A stretch of 64,000 nucleotides of DNA from Caenorhabditis elegans (Eukaryota; Nematoda; Chromadorea; Rhabditida; Rhabditidae), in NCBI RefSeq assembly GCF_000002985.6, contig NC_003282.8:8494001-8558000 (forward strand), written 5' to 3'. Shown in pieces: positions 50,056 to 64,000 of this stretch; the stretch's first letter is position 1; each line of letters opens with the position of its first letter. A model generated the notes under the pieces. It worked only from the letters and a program-made list of their open reading frames with translations, was not told where the DNA came from and did not search any database. A program made the translations under genes and the position numbers.

Positions 50056-53000
50056 GACTTACTAAATTCCCCCAAAAACTGAAATATCAGTTTACCCAAA
50101 TAGAAATGTATTGCTTACTTGTTAGATCTTTAAAGAATTCCTCTTATTACATTTTCCCCTGAAATATTTGAAAACGGTTCAGATTCACGATTTTCAGCTA
50201 TCCAATAGCATTTCCCCCTTTTTTTACTGAAAAATCACATTTCCCAACTGGTGATCTCTTTTCTTTTCTAAATTTATTAATCCTATTTATTGTTGCTTTT
50301 TTTGTTTTCTCTGTAGATTTTTTTGGTTTTATTTTTTCTTTAAAATTAAATTCTAGACAATAATAAATTACCAGGGATCCTTCTATATTCCTCTTTGGCA
50401 CCTATTTCATGCGTTTTCCATCAAAAAATGGCTCAAAATTTCAACACTCATATTTCACTCGAAAAGAGCACATCTCTCACCTTTTTCGAAGGAAGACTCT
50501 TGTTTGAAAATCCTCGAAAATGAGAGAACTACATCATTTTTTAAATGTTAGTGTATTTCTCATATTTTGTCATGTAGTGGCTCCGAGAGCTCAGGTGATC
50601 CGTGTCAGTTACTAGTTTACAATGAGTTGGTTCATGTTCTTTTCTACTATTAGTCGAGTAATACGTTTCATCTCAAGATAAAATAGATAAATCTATAGTT
50701 TAAAAATCATATCTTACAATAAATATTGGTGTTCCATTTTGTAAGGAAGCAAAAAAACCTAATTTATCATAACTTCACATCAAGATGGATATATAATTTC
50801 TCCTGATGCTGACAGTGAGATGGTCACAAAAATGAAATATTTATTTTTAAGAAGAGAACTCCATTGGAATTTCTTCCAAGCGCTCAAGCTTTTTTGGCTC
50901 TCACAATTTAGACAAATTGAATATTTATTTCTGAATTTCGAATTGTTTTGTTTTCTTTGAACATTTAAAATTTTCCCCCCAACTCAAACACCAAGCTTGT
51001 CTTTGAAAAATTTAGAGCTGAGAATAGTGTCCCATTGTTTTGCCTTCTCACATTTTCAAGATCTTTTTGCTCATTTGTTCACATAATACCATTTAATTAT
51101 TGTCAGTAGTTTTCCTTGTGAATCCAGAATTGTCAGAAAATGTATGAACTGAAGGAATTGAAGAAATTTGAGTCGCTAAAAATAGTTAGAAGAAGTGAAT
51201 TTTTTATAAGAAATAATGTTTTCCTGCCAACAAATTTAGTATATTTCATATATTTTGTAGGTATATTTTATTCAAATTCTCCAATGATCACTTTTTTATA
51301 ATTGTCAACTTCAAGCCCAAGTCTAATCCAAAAAATTGTTTCAGAACTTTGCAAAGCTTGGGTAAAACTTTAGCAATACTTGGATTAATATGCGTCCAAA
51401 TTTCACATCTTATCAAACTTTTCTTGTGTAATCAAAAACTTTTATGTAAGTCATTGGCGAGAGTTAGATCAAACTTGGGTTGAACGTGTACAAGGTCTAA
51501 AACAAATCTTGCCGACTACTAAAAAGTTACATTTTTCGGAATAACCTCGAGCAAGAAGTCGGCTCCAAATTCCGAGATACTGTACTAGTCAGGAAATCAA
51601 ATCCCACGAAGCCAATCGCCAGAGGGTAACGCCTGTGTGAGTTGAGAATGGTTTTTTTGGTTTTGAGATATGGCTGCAATACTAATTATCAGACGATTAT
51701 TTTTATTTTAAGGTTATTCACTCACCAGAATTGCAAATTTTGATTATGTAAGAAAAAAAAGTATTTACCAAAATTGTAGTTAAATGTAACAAACAGACAC
51801 CCTTAATTTTTGTATATCTCCCACTGAAAAATAACTAATTTTAAAAAGATTTTCAAAGTGCAAAACTAATAGAATGAACGCCTAATAGAGAGCCTATACG
51901 AACCGAAGAAATACGGTGAGAAAGAGAAAATCAAGTGTATCGCAATGTACATTAACTCAAAAATGTTCGAAATACCGTGTGGCGATTATGGGCACCAAAA
52001 TTGTATTGCGTCACTTCCTTGTAAAGCAGAATGGTTTATTTTTATTATTTTTAGTATTTGTTTATATTCATTGCTTACTTCAAGGATAACTTATTTGAAC
52101 AATTTGGAACCTATTGAGATTATTATGCTCTTGCCAGGTTCTAAATCACAGATTTTTTTGCTCAATTGCCAGCTCTTTTGTGAGTTAACAGGAAAACTAT
52201 GGTACTATTTCCTGCTTCCACAAAATATGTCTGACGGCTCTATTGCTCAAAAACAACATTTCTATTAACATCATAACATCACCAACAGACTTCCTCAACA
52301 CTTTTGGCAGCAATTGAATTATTCGGAAGAGTAATAGCCACAGAAATATCAAATTACCTTTGTTCAGTTTAAAGAACCTTTTCAAGCACTCATATGTATT
52401 GTGTAGTTTGAACTACTTGCTGTTCTACTTTCCCGCGCATTTATTTCAATTGAGGTTGACATCTTGATCATTGAGTTTTTCTTTTGAAAATAGATCCAAA
52501 CAGAACAGAACATATAGGCGATCGGCGCGATCGGCTCTTTTTGTGGGAAGAAGTTCAAAAAAAAAGGTTGGAAATTTCAAAATCTCGATGAGAAATAGTG
52601 TGTAGATCAGAGAGAAACAGAGATTGTTTAATCACATCACGCAGGCTAAGGGGATATCTTTGTTTGTCCAAATTCTCTTTTCTTTTGACAGGATGATGGA
52701 GAGGATAACTTGAGAATAAACATTGTGTACTTCTACTTTTTTGAATTGGCTCTGACTTTGCCTACTACTACCCAACTTTAAATATATTCATAGGTTAAAA
52801 ATTTGAATTCATATATGAATGGTGTCTCTATAAATTGACTTTTTAAAAAGATAAGCATTGAAATATAATATTTTAAGTCACCGAAAACTTCTATTGTTAA
52901 AATTTTCAAACTGTTCGAGAAAACTGAGAAAATTAGAAGCTTCTTATTCCATATTATCTCTTTATTTCGCAGTCTCATCTCTTCCGGACAGATTTCATTT

Positions 53001-55539
53001 TACAAGAAACCCGTCAAAATTCCGAAAAAAATAGGGGGCGTTCGAGTGTTTCTTGTAACTACAGGTACGTTTCAAACTTTTTCTTAAGTATTTAGCTAAC
53101 AAAATAGTGGTGACGTGATACTTTTTATTAAAAAAAACTGTGCGATGAATAACAAATTTTATTTCCCAGTGTTCAAATGTGAAAAGCTTTATTTTAAATT
53201 TTCGCATGAAAAGAGATGATCTCCACTTCTTAAAAAATGTTTAATCATCTTATTGTTAGGCCAAACGTTTCGAGCAAAACCTCACAGTAGACATAAACCG
53301 AAGCTTCCCAAAATCTGAAAAATTTCTGACGAATGTTGGTTAAAAAGTGGACGGTCATTAGTGAGAAACCTCCTTTGTGTTACAATGAAATTCAAACAGA
53401 CTCTCCTTCGATTCTCTTTTTTTCCATTAAGCTTTTCACATTCGTAAACAGGGAAATAAAAATTTGTTATTCATCGCACAGTTTTCAACCAAATAAAATA
53501 TGCAAATTAGTGTTTACAAGACTCAAAACATCAGGACTTGGAACAAAAAGGACCACTTTTTTTGAATCTATAATAGATGTGATTATATACATTTTTAGAG
53601 TTTTCATAGTTTTTACAAAATTAAAACTGATTTCAAAAAAGATCAGGTCGTTATTACTCCGGCATTGCGAATATTTAGGACACTATTCATGACATATTTT
53701 TGAAGGTACATATTTATAAGAAGGAATAAGATCAACATCAAATAATTGGAGAAGGTATTTTGATCTTGTTATCAGAATTGAATCCATTCAAGCATAAATT
53801 AATTTTGCTCAATTTCTGTCAAAAATATGAAGCGTAAGTTTCTTCAATCATACTAACGTATTTCTCCTTTAGACCCAGAATTTAGCTACTATCACTAAAA
53901 ATTTTATTTATTGGTAGCCTATCACTATGGAATTTTTGTCTTATTCGTTTCTACAAAAACAATGATAAGGTTATATAACACGTCCTCAGCCCATTCTTTC
54001 TGTTATTTATTATTCCCACTCTATTCAATATAATTTTTATTTTTTCCTCTTTTTATCTCATTTTTCATGTTCAAAAAAAAATTTTGAATAATAATGATAA
54101 TATTAGTTAGGACATAACAAACGGCTTTCGCATTTTATTAAATTTCAATTTTCTTGCAATTTTTCTCTGCTTCTCATAAAATCACCATTATCATTTCGTC
54201 CATCATAACCGTTGTAAAATACATATAAAGTCGGTCGTCAGACCCAGGATAATCAATAATTAATCAAAATCCGCTTTTATCTGGATTATATTCAGATTTT
54301 CTTGGAAGTTCCTCCAATAAATTTAGTATGACTGAGCATCCTGCAGAACACATTGAGTCAAAAATCTCAAGAATAGCCTGAAACCGCAACATAATGATAT
54401 AATTTCAAAATTTCAAAAACTGAATGAAAATTGTTCACAACTACCCTCTAGTTTTATTTCCTTTTTCCCCAAAAATGTTCGTAATGAATTCATCAAAAAG
54501 CACACCACTTGATCATTTACTATGTCAGCTACCTATCAAGTTGCTCATTGGAAAGGTGAGCAACGCGAATGTGCTCCGTTTGTGCTCAACTTACCACTTT
54601 TTTCAATTGTTCGGACACATTGTCTTCTCAAATTTCTTTTTTTTTTCAATTGAATTGAAAATACGAGAAAGTTCGTTTGGTGACCACCTGTTCGGCTCAA
54701 TTGACATAGAAACTCTGTTTTCATATTTACGCACATTTTTTCCACGTTTTGTTCCTGCTTCCCCTTGATGAATCAGTCCGAAATATCAGTTCAAAATAGG
54801 TTGAAAAAACCATGTACCCTCATATCTAGGACGAAGAAAAACTTCAAATATTTGAAATTCTCCAAATGTGTTTATGTTTACTCAGTAAACTTGAAAAATC
54901 TTGAGACTGTGAGAATTAAAAAAAAATTTGCACAATTTTTTGCAGACATCTAGTTGCCAAAACTCATATTTTCAAGACATAACATATAATGAATACTTCA
55001 AAAATCCCAAGCAGACAATTTCTCAACAATTTCGTTTTTGGTTCCTAAACTTTTTTTGCTACTGATCTCTATTCTTTCCCCTCTAAAATACAAATAGCCA
55101 ATAACTTTTTCACCTCTTTTTCGATACGAAAATCTCAAAATTACACGTGTCAACCGTTTCACTTGAACATTTTTTGGTATTTGCCACCGCCGCAGCCGCC
55201 AAAATCTCCGCGAGAAAATCGGAAGTTGTCTGTGAAAACGGGGTGGCAAACTGTTTAGGTCACATAGTAAATATTTGAACAGGAGGTCAATTGATTTGAA
55301 AACTATTCACAAAAAGACAACGTTTGTGAGAATTCCGAATTTTCTCCGCTTTATCAATTTTTGGAGACCTAGCAGTAAGTTAAGCCTAGATATTCCATCA
55401 GGTGGGGAGGCGTTTCTTCCTTGCGTATCCACTCGCACAATCGCCCCATACCGTTATCACGGAAACATTTTTGGCCTTATTTTTGTTTTATTTTCGTTTT
55501 TACTCTTTCGGGGCGTCGTCCGGGCAAAAGGCGGTAGTG

Positions 55540-55860
55540 GCGGGCGTGAGTTGCGCACCAACACTATTTATGATTTAAAATCAACTCTGTCAAATTTCTG
55601 ATCTTATTATTTTACATGCGCATGCTTTTTCTTTTGAAATTGTTCTCTGTGATGTTCCCTCATTTATTCTATTGAAGACGAGTAACTCATCCTTCGATTC
55701 ACGCTAGTTATAAGAAATTCAATTGGAAGACGGGGTTGGGTGCGCAACGGGCGCATATCGGTTGCATAGGAAATGCAACTGGAGCGCGCAGAGAACGCGT
55801 CTGGCGCTTGATACCAAATAACTAGCGAGCTGCGAGCGCGCGCCATGCGCATCATTTTGT
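55540..55860. repeat. GC-rich patch with several nested inverted repeats
   Basis: Three complementary pairs are present. GTTGCGCACCAAC (55550-55562) pairs with GTTGGGTGCGCAAC (55735-55748) with one bulge. CGCTAGTTAT (55702-55711) pairs with ATAACTAGCG (55818-55827) perfectly. GTTGCAT/ATGCAAC (55761-55779) forms a 7 bp hairpin with a 5 nt loop. GCGC-rich words continue to 55855. The first two pairs overlap and cannot form together without a pseudoknot. The composition is unlike the surrounding DNA. Confidence 0.5.
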
Positions 55861-58800
55861 TATGTACTACATAACGATTAAAAAAACGATTTACTTTTGT
55901 AGATTGTTTAGCAAGAAAAAAGGAACAATGGACCTTTAGTTTTAGAAATCAATTTTACGCTCTAAATCTCTGAAATATGTACAATAACTTTAAGGAACAC
56001 CAGCAAATGTCCACTGTATGCAATTCTTCTATATGTACTTCTTTAAATTATTCCTTTCGCGTTTTTAAAAAATAAAATGAGATAAAAAAGTATGTACACA
56101 TACAGTCCAAAATAGTCTAGAATTTCCAGACATGCCAACTAATTATGTTGAGCATCTTCGTCGAATTTTCCTGATTTGTGTATAAAAAATACTCTGTTTT
56201 CATTCACCTTGTTCTTTTTCTTGATTCATTTATTCGAAAAAAAAAACAAATTACTACTCGGTTTCCTTTCTTGTAGTTCTACTCCCAGATAAAAAATGAA
56301 TGCAAAACAATTTACGTATTCGAGAAAAGACAAGGAACAAAACGAAGTCGGAGAAAGGCGGTTTAAGAAAAAGGGAAATCATTTCGAAAACATTGAAAAT
56401 TGTTTGGAAACCTAGACTATGCACGTCACCAATCAAAATGTTTTATTGCATGCAAGGATATAACAAAATTAAGGTAAACTGTATTTTAAACGTGGTTTCG
56501 ATATCAGATTTCCATTTTAAATTATTAATCAATATTTCCATTGTTTTCAATTAGCCAATATTGTGTTTTCTTAATTTCTGATTTTAAACCATTGCCAAGC
56601 TTCAAATATATTTAGCTATAACCTTAGAACTAAAAGTTTAAATTTCCTTGTTCAACTTTTTCTCACAGTTTTTCATTTACTTTGCAAAATTTCCACTTTT
56701 TGTTGCAAAAAAGTTCGGTCTCCTCAGATCTTCAAAATGAAATAAATTATTTTCGTTTTTCAAACAATTTTCGACATAACCGAACATGTCTTTTCTTTTC
56801 CATTTATTTGTTTATGTCAATTTATATTTTCGTTTATATATTTACGTTTATGGTTTTCTGTTTGGAATGATGAGCAATGAGCAATTTTTCTTCTTATTTT
56901 TGGAAGGGGTCCTTTGAACTCGGAGAATAATTTTTGAGCAGAGCTGTGTAATTTTTTATTTCAATTTAATAATAAAATGCTAATTTCAATTATACAAGTT
57001 AGCTGGGGGCTCTCAAACACAAAAATACTTTTTTAGCTCAAAAAACTTTTCTATGTAAAATCAAGCCATAATTCACAATTACATTATTTACACAAATTCG
57101 ATTACAAATAAAATGATTTTAAAAATCAATAAACTCCACTTGATTATTCCAGTAAATCTCTGACATCGTGATCCGCCTTCTTTACTACAAAATGACTGTT
57201 TGTCCAGCTTTACTCTATTCTTGATTTTTTATGTATGCTTCTTCCTTTTTTTTGTTGTTTGAGGTCCAAGGGTTTCCTAATTATCTGAGTAAAAAGAAGG
57301 TGTTGACATTTATTTTTCCGGTAGCTTGGCGGTGATTGTCTGAGAAGTGAAAGGTTTTGTGTTCGAGGAACTTTTCATGAATTCTTTTTCTTTGAAAACA
57401 ATTTTTGAAAAGGTTATCGAGACATCTCAAAGATCTTTTACACTTATTTTTGTACTTTGTTCATATAAAAAGTTCCCTTTTGCTGTAAATATAAAGTAGC
57501 GCAAATGTAGATTTTGTTTTTAAGAAGGTATTCTACAATTTATGAGTACCACAAAAGAAAACAAAAAAAACTTGAAAAATATTTTAAAAACGATATTTTA
57601 CAATTTTAGCTGATCTCCCTGTTTGAATTAATTTAATTGCACTGGTTCAAAAATGTGGAAGCAAATTGTTGACCGGCCTCGAAGTTCTCATTTTAAAGAG
57701 GTGAAAAAAAAAATTAAAACTTAGATTATCCAAAAACCAAATTTAACCCCAAATACTTTCTCAATTCTTCCTTTTCTCTTCGTGATATTTCCAAAATTCA
57801 GACTAATTTGGTTTGCATCAAAATTTCTAATTACGCCACTCTTTTTTTACTAAAGTTTCTTATATAGCTTTCAGAACGAATCAAACAATAAATACATGTT
57901 CAGGATATAAACTGATGGCATTATGATAATCTTTTTTGTTTTATATTGCAAATACATCATAGAATATAAGTGTTTTGTGAAAAAACTACCTTAAAAATCA
58001 CGCGTTGAAACGTTTCAAACTATTATAAATTTTCTAAATTAATTTTGTACTCTTTCTAAAACCTCCAATTCGTTTTAAGTTATATATCTGTTAGTGTTAG
58101 TTTGTTAAAGCACCCCAATACCAGAAAACTCTAGTTGTACAAAATTCCAAATGTTCAATCCCTTTGAACTTTGCATAATCGAATTCGTGTTTTTCTGCAA
58201 CTTCTACTACTATTGCCCCGAAAAAGTCTTTAAACTTTACAACTTTTTGCTCCTGCTGGCGGACGGATGTACATTTCAATCAAATTTAGTTCGTTTCTTT
58301 ATTTCCTCTACAGATTTTTTTTCATTTCCTCGTGACGTTGTTTTGTGCGATGTTCTAAAACAAGCTAGAAGCTTTTGTTGTAAAAAAATATAAACGTTTT
58401 TTCCTTTAGTTAATGTGAAAAAATAGAGATAAGATATTTAAAAAAGGATATCAGAAAAAAAAAACTACAATTTTCTCTCTAAATTTATTTGCGCCCTGAA
58501 CCATTTTTGCTGCAGACCCGGAATGCTAGATAAAAACTTTTCAATAGTTTTGTATTACGCGTAATCAGAATGTCCCTGTTTGACTTGCAATTAATAAAAG
58601 TGAGGAAGATTTTTGCTTCAATATTTGTAACGTCACACTCATATTACCATTATATGCCAGGACGTAGGTCAAACGAAAAAGGACCAGGTTGACGACTATA
58701 CATATTTGTTCATATGAAAAATCTAAATCATTCGAGACTGTACAAGAAGAGTCGACGCAAATTGCAAAACGAAAATATTGGCGGTGCATATTTTAGAACA

Positions 58801-59893
58801 TTTTATACACGGCCATTTTGCAATTCATTTTTAAGACATAAAACTTAATGGAACATCAAAATAAGAAAAAAAAATTTGACCGAAAACTGGAACATCACAA
58901 AATTGATGCCGCCCGTATCTTGGGTTTCTTCTCCGCTTTTGTATTGATATTTTGTATATTTGAAGTCCCAAAAGAAAAATAATCAGTAAAACATGCTCTT
59001 TGTACTAACTTTTTTTGAAAGTCAAATTTTCAATTTATTTTTTTAATTATTATTAGTTTAAAGAAACTCTGATACTGACGGATTAATTCTCAAAACAAGC
59101 AATTGGAGAATCATGGCATGTTGTTTTCCATTTGTTTTTCCTTTGGCGGTACTGAATCTGACAAGAACTCGTGGAAGTAATTTTCAAGCGAAAAGATAAA
59201 TTTTGCGAATTCTGTCACATAGGAATTTTAGATATTTTTGAATTATTGTAAGTGAGGAAGCCTCTCATACTTCTAGCTCACACTTCGAAAAAAAAGTTTG
59301 TCTCGTTATCCTCTGGTTTGCAACATGCCGTTTGCAAATTCACGACGACAATAAAAAATGTTCCCAATTAAAATGTACATATTTTTTTTGCTTTCGTTGT
59401 TTTATCTCCGTAGACATTTTATTGTTTGTAGTGTCAACTTTACATTTATTTATTTCCACGCATATATCTTCTTACAAAGGTCCCAAATACGGAGAATAAG
59501 AAGAAAAAATAAGAAGAACGTAGGCAATTTCCGTTGTATTTTCCTAGCCTCTTCTCAATTCTTGTCCTTTTTGTGCTCCTCCATTGCTCACAATTATGCA
59601 AATCACTATATTCTATTTTATTCACTTTTTTCCAAGAGATTTTTTGTCATTTTTTGGCATTTTCCATGGGTTTTCTGAATGAAAGTAGCTGCCCTTTTCT
59701 GGAGGAAACCCCCATAAGATAGCTTTCCTTTGCCCACTTTTTTTGCAAAACCTCGGAGCTCTTCCCGCATAAAAGTTTTTTGGAAGGTAGAGCTGGTCGA
59801 TTGTGTTTGGCTATTCATTAAAAAAATTAAATCACAAAACAATTAAAGTAAACCTGGCTTCTAACCTTGAAATTTCCAAGTTTGACCTATAAA

Positions 59894-60050
59894 CTATTAA
59901 AAATGATATTTTTCAATTGCTGAAATGATTTCTAGGAAAAACGCGTATGCATCTCCTGATGTCTTCTATTAAAAATGATATTTTTCAATTGCTGAAATGA
60001 TTTCTAGGAAAAACTCTTCTTATCTCCCATATGCATCTCCTGATGTCTTC
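59894..60050. repeat. Recent two-copy tandem duplication
   Basis: A 49 nt block starting CTATTAAAAATGATATTTTT occurs at 59894-59942 and, identically, at 59966-60014. A second identical block, TATGCATCTCCTGATGTCTT(C), follows each copy (59946-59966 and 60030-60050). Only the spacer differs (GCG versus 15 nt). Identity of both blocks indicates a recent event. Confidence 0.85.
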
Positions 60051-63000
60051 ACATCCGTAGCGTTTCAGCGAATTCTTTGTCCACTTTCAGAAAAATTTTT
60101 TAGTTTTTCGGTTACCTCTCGCATCTGCAAGAAAACACCTCTTTTCTTCTTCAAGGATAAAGGGAAAAAGCACAAAGAGAGCCATTCAGTTTTCCAAAAT
60201 ATTTACGTAATTTTTTTTGGCGTGAGGTTTTTGGAAATCAAAAACTGATTTATCATCATGTCTACAAAAGTTGCTCTTTTTGTCTTATACATTTTTCAGT
60301 ACAGTAAAAAAAATTTCGTATCTAGTAGGGAAAAACTGTGATTTAAATTTGTTCTCGTTATTTAATCTTCGACTTTTGGTAATTATTTTAAAAGCTGAAT
60401 CAACAAAACTGTTTCATTTTTTCTTTGTTCTCTATATTGATTTTTTTCAAAATACTCCCAAAAGGGTGATTCATATATTTTGTTTCCTTTTTACATTCTT
60501 TCAAAAATTAATCTTTATAAAACTCCACATCATGCATTGAGCGGTTCCTTGAATGGATACATTATTTGAATTTACCATACTATAGGGAACAGCCCTCTTT
60601 TTTGATGGTTTTTGAATTTGTTTGAGCAAATTATAAATTTCATGCAAGGGTTGAAATATTCAATTATTTACATTTGAACATTTTGAATATTTTCTGAACA
60701 TTTTTTTTTAAAACACTTTTCTATGCGAGTTCGGAAAATGTGGTGTTATTATCAATATCTAAAAACTGTCACCTCAAATTTGACTTCAGAAACGCGCGCA
60801 AATTTTTCGCTCTCGATTCCTCTTTGATAATACTCATTGAATCAGAGATTTGAAACTGATATCATAAAGTAGTATTGAAAATAGTTCGGCGCGTAGGAAA
60901 TGTTTTTGTTTTGAAGTTGTATTTAAACGTCTGTTTGGATTAATCAAAAACAATTCAAAATTGTAAGATTATATAGATTGCAAAACCATTTTCTTTTAAA
61001 ATAATTTTTTGCAAAACTTTTTTACTGCTTTTTTACTTTACTTCTCCAGTTTCATAAACTGTTATTTTTTGCTGCATTTTTTTTCAAAATCTAACTTTTC
61101 GTGTGCTTTGCGAGCTCAAAAAATGAAACCTCAGACTTTTTAGAAAAAGGAAAACTCGACGAAAAGTGAGTAGATGATGCCCAGGTTCATATTTCATACA
61201 CAAGCAAACACACAAAATTCAGAGGTCAAAAAAAGTTTCTTTGGGATAAAGTTGCAGACAGAAGCACTTCGGCTAACATTTTATTTTTATGTTTTAGAAA
61301 TATATTATTTCAGATTGCATTTATCAAGTTTTCCTAATTTTTTTGTTTCTAATCAAAGCAAATTTCGTTATTTTGGTCATAACTAGCACACTCTATTAGC
61401 GTTTTTCGAGGGAGTGCGTAAATTTTTTGCAAATTTTGAAGTTCTCCGTCATTGATGGAATCAATTTTTTTACTTGCTACACTTACTACATATTAGTCAT
61501 AGACGGTTCAACAAGAATTTGTAAGAAAAAAGAACGGTAAAACTCCATTTTGTTGGAACTTTTCTTGTACTTCATTGTTTTTTTCAGTTAAAACAAAATT
61601 TCACAAGATAAGTTTTTTCTAACTTAATAAATAAAATTTGATTTCCAAATAAGAAGCAAATCATTGATAGGAAAAGTCAGAAATTTAAGAGAAAATATTT
61701 TAAAAATTGAATAAGATATATTTCTCAAATGTAAACGTACGTTTGAAAAATCAGGGAAGAATGACAAATTGAAAAAAGAACATCAATTTTCTGAAGTGGT
61801 ATCCAGGTGTGTGTGGGTAGTAAGTGTATATGTATAATTGTTGCCATAGAAATCAAGAAACCATCTTCTTGTTTTTCATTTTAAAAGAGACTATTCTTTT
61901 TGTTTATACCTTTTTTTTATCTAGAGATAATACATCATTGCTTAATTAAGAAAATCTAGTAAAAAAAAAGAAAGCCCTCTATAAAAATTTAATAAGCTAT
62001 CAAATTATCCAAAAACTCAAATTTTTGAAAAGTGAAAAATTTTTCGTGAGTGTAATTTATTACACTGAAAAGTTTTAAATTCAATTACTATTGAATGTAA
62101 TCAATTTTTAAATTTCAAAAGTTTAACTTTCTGTTCAAAATTTTTTTGTTAATTCTTTGCACTTTCGAGTGGTCGTCGGTGTAGAAATTGTATTACTTGT
62201 TTTTTTTCTAGTTTCCAATGTCAGTTCCAACTTTCAAGTACCTGACACTAATTTATATGTTTTTTCAACATTCTTTGTCATTTAGAATCAGATGTTTCAT
62301 AACTCAAAAATTGAGTTTTTCTAAAAATTTGGTTTTTATAATTTTTTAAAGAAACAAAGTTTTGAAAATCTGATTTGTCACCTATTTAAACTTGTTTCCG
62401 CCTTCTCAAATGTTATTTTCGGAGCCAATCATTTTCAAATTTGATCTGAACCACCTTCCAAATCTAGAGTATTACATCATTCAAAAAAGGTTCAAAGTCA
62501 CCTTCATTCTTATAGATTTTTCCATTTTAAGATCAAATTTCAGAGTTCTTCGTTTTACATTATTCCTAATTTATTTCAAATGTCATGCTTCGACAAGTTC
62601 TCTCATTTTCTCTCCATCTAATTAGTGCGATATGAGCCGTTTTTTTCAATTTTTCATCTCCCACATTTATTTTTTTATTTTCTTGGTAACATCAATTCTT
62701 TTGAAAATACTATTATTATCTATTCTCACTATTAAATCAATTTATTGGAAAAATGAGAGTAATCCAGTCTAGACAAAACAGATATTGTTTTATTTTTTTG
62801 GAAATTTCTGGAAAAATCCAATCGAGAAAACTTATAACTGACGGTTGTGGTTCTTCTAGTGTTTGAATACCTAAAAGCTAATATTTTCAGTTTTCTGAAA
62901 AAACTATGATTTTACTATAAGGACATTTTTTGAATGTACACATAAAGTATAAAAACTGAAAGTATTCTGAAGCTTAATAGTAGAGTACCCCACCCCCATA

Positions 63001-64000
63001 GTTCTCTTGACCGCATCCTAACTTTTGACCTATATATCTTCTCTTGGCCAATGGACCGTAATCAATTATGCTCTTCCGTTAACAAATATTCTATTGAAAA
63101 TGTCTTGCAGACTGACAGAAATCCGTGTGAAAAAAGTGAAAAAGTCGGATGAATTATTTCTGAATTCCAGTTTTTGACTAGTATTTTTTGAGTAAAAGTT
63201 GTGGTTCTTCTAACTAGTATATGCACGTAGAAAACGCCATCACAAATAAAAATATCATTAATTTTGCTCTTCATTGAATTTCGAAAGTTTTTTTTGAGCA
63301 GAATGCACTTGGGTTTTGAACTTTTTTAAAAATTATTCAACAGCTTTCTGAATCTGTCTTGTAATGTTTGAAACCTGATTGTGAATGAAACAAGAGTGAA
63401 GTAAAACAAAATAAATTTTAAGTTCGGAGAATTGATTATAAATGTTTATCTTTTTTTCTTTTTTGAAGGTGGATGTGGAGAAGTTGTCAAAAACCATTCC
63501 TATGATGCCAAAATGTTCAAATACAACTTTTCAAAATAAAAAGTGTGAAAATTTTTATTGACAGTTTAAAAGTGGCAATTACTGAGTTTTTGCCACTTTT
63601 TGCCATAGACGACTTCCAAAAAGCGAAGACTTTTCCAAAGTTTTGAAGCTTACTTGACATGAATGTTTTCTTATTTTCAGTCAACTTTATCTTGTTTTTT
63701 TCACAACATCGCACTACATCCAGACACATTTCTGTTGACTCAATATTAATTATTTATTATTTATTATTCATTTTGCAAGGATGTGGTGTTCTTATTCCTA
63801 TTTTTATATACTTCTCCTTTTTCTTTCAGAAATTCTAGAAATTATTTTTATGCTAATTGAGATGTACATTTGAGACATTTTCATGCCGTGATGACGTAAT
63901 CTATCTGAATCTTGAGATATCTATGTACATTCTTGCTAATAACGTGAAAGGTGTCATATGTACTGAGGTCTACCTTATCATTTCCTGATTATAACATCAT

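Larger units (their letters stand above)
50056..64000. other. 14 kb without a supported gene downstream of hyl-1
   Basis: Begins with the hyl-1 3' UTR (AATAAA near 50362). Open frames of 60-119 codons occur on both strands but are T/A-rich, lack splice structure and show no domain. No tRNA, rRNA or transposase was recognised. Notable are the GC-rich inverted-repeat patch at 55540-55860 and a local tandem duplication at 59894-60050. Confidence 0.55.

Noticed and set aside
53333..54768. Open frames of 114-119 codons in the distal intergenic region
   Set aside because: Low-complexity Phe/Lys/Ser-rich translations without domain, homology or splice evidence.

Overview
The window is nuclear DNA of Caenorhabditis elegans or a very close relative. 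The evidence is the roughly 65% A+T background, many 45-70 nt introns with GTRAGT donors and TTTTCAG acceptors, trans-splice-like acceptors just upstream of start codons, and above all the neighbours exc-5, mes-6, cks-1, pkg-2 and hyl-1. From memory these lie together on chromosome IV (cosmids C33D9 and C09G4). Exon models below were built by hand from splice consensus and reading frame. They are computations from the sequence, not database lookups.

Left part (1-9,700). The 3' end of a 7TM chemoreceptor-like gene (+) faces two minus-strand genes: an ACAD9/VLCAD-like acyl-CoA dehydrogenase with damaged motifs and, downstream of it, an unrecognised 349-residue protein; the two may form an operon. 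Divergent from them is a 204-residue TP-rich protein (+), then a repeat-rich stretch with a Pol III-like B-box and GC-rich foldbacks, then a small membrane-anchored Lys/Glu-rich protein (+).

Middle (9,674-20,350). exc-5 (-), an FGD-type Rho-family GEF with DH, PH, FYVE and PH domains, has two candidate first exons. It is divergent from a plus-strand cluster: mes-6 (the EED subunit of the PRC2-like MES complex), a small spliced ORF of 78 residues, and cks-1 (the Cdk-binding subunit). The poly(A) signal before cks-1 lies almost on the cks-1 trans-splice acceptor, the layout of a spacer-less SL1-type operon.

Right part (20,350-64,000). A 6.5 kb gene-poor stretch leads to pkg-2, a cGMP-dependent protein kinase spread over 17 kb. 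It has very long introns, an intact first cyclic-nucleotide domain, a strongly degenerate second one, a complete kinase domain, and an alternative first exon. Its first intron holds a 989 bp TA-flanked inverted-repeat element with a second foldback nested inside. hyl-1 (ceramide synthase) follows. The last 14 kb has no gene I can support, only small repeats, one local tandem duplication and a GC-rich multi-stem patch.

There is no sign of prokaryotic-type systems (CRISPR, prophage, operators). The most unusual items are the pseudoenzyme-like dehydrogenase, the one-site PKG, the nested foldback element, the mes-6/cks-1 intercistronic organisation, and the structured GC-rich patches.
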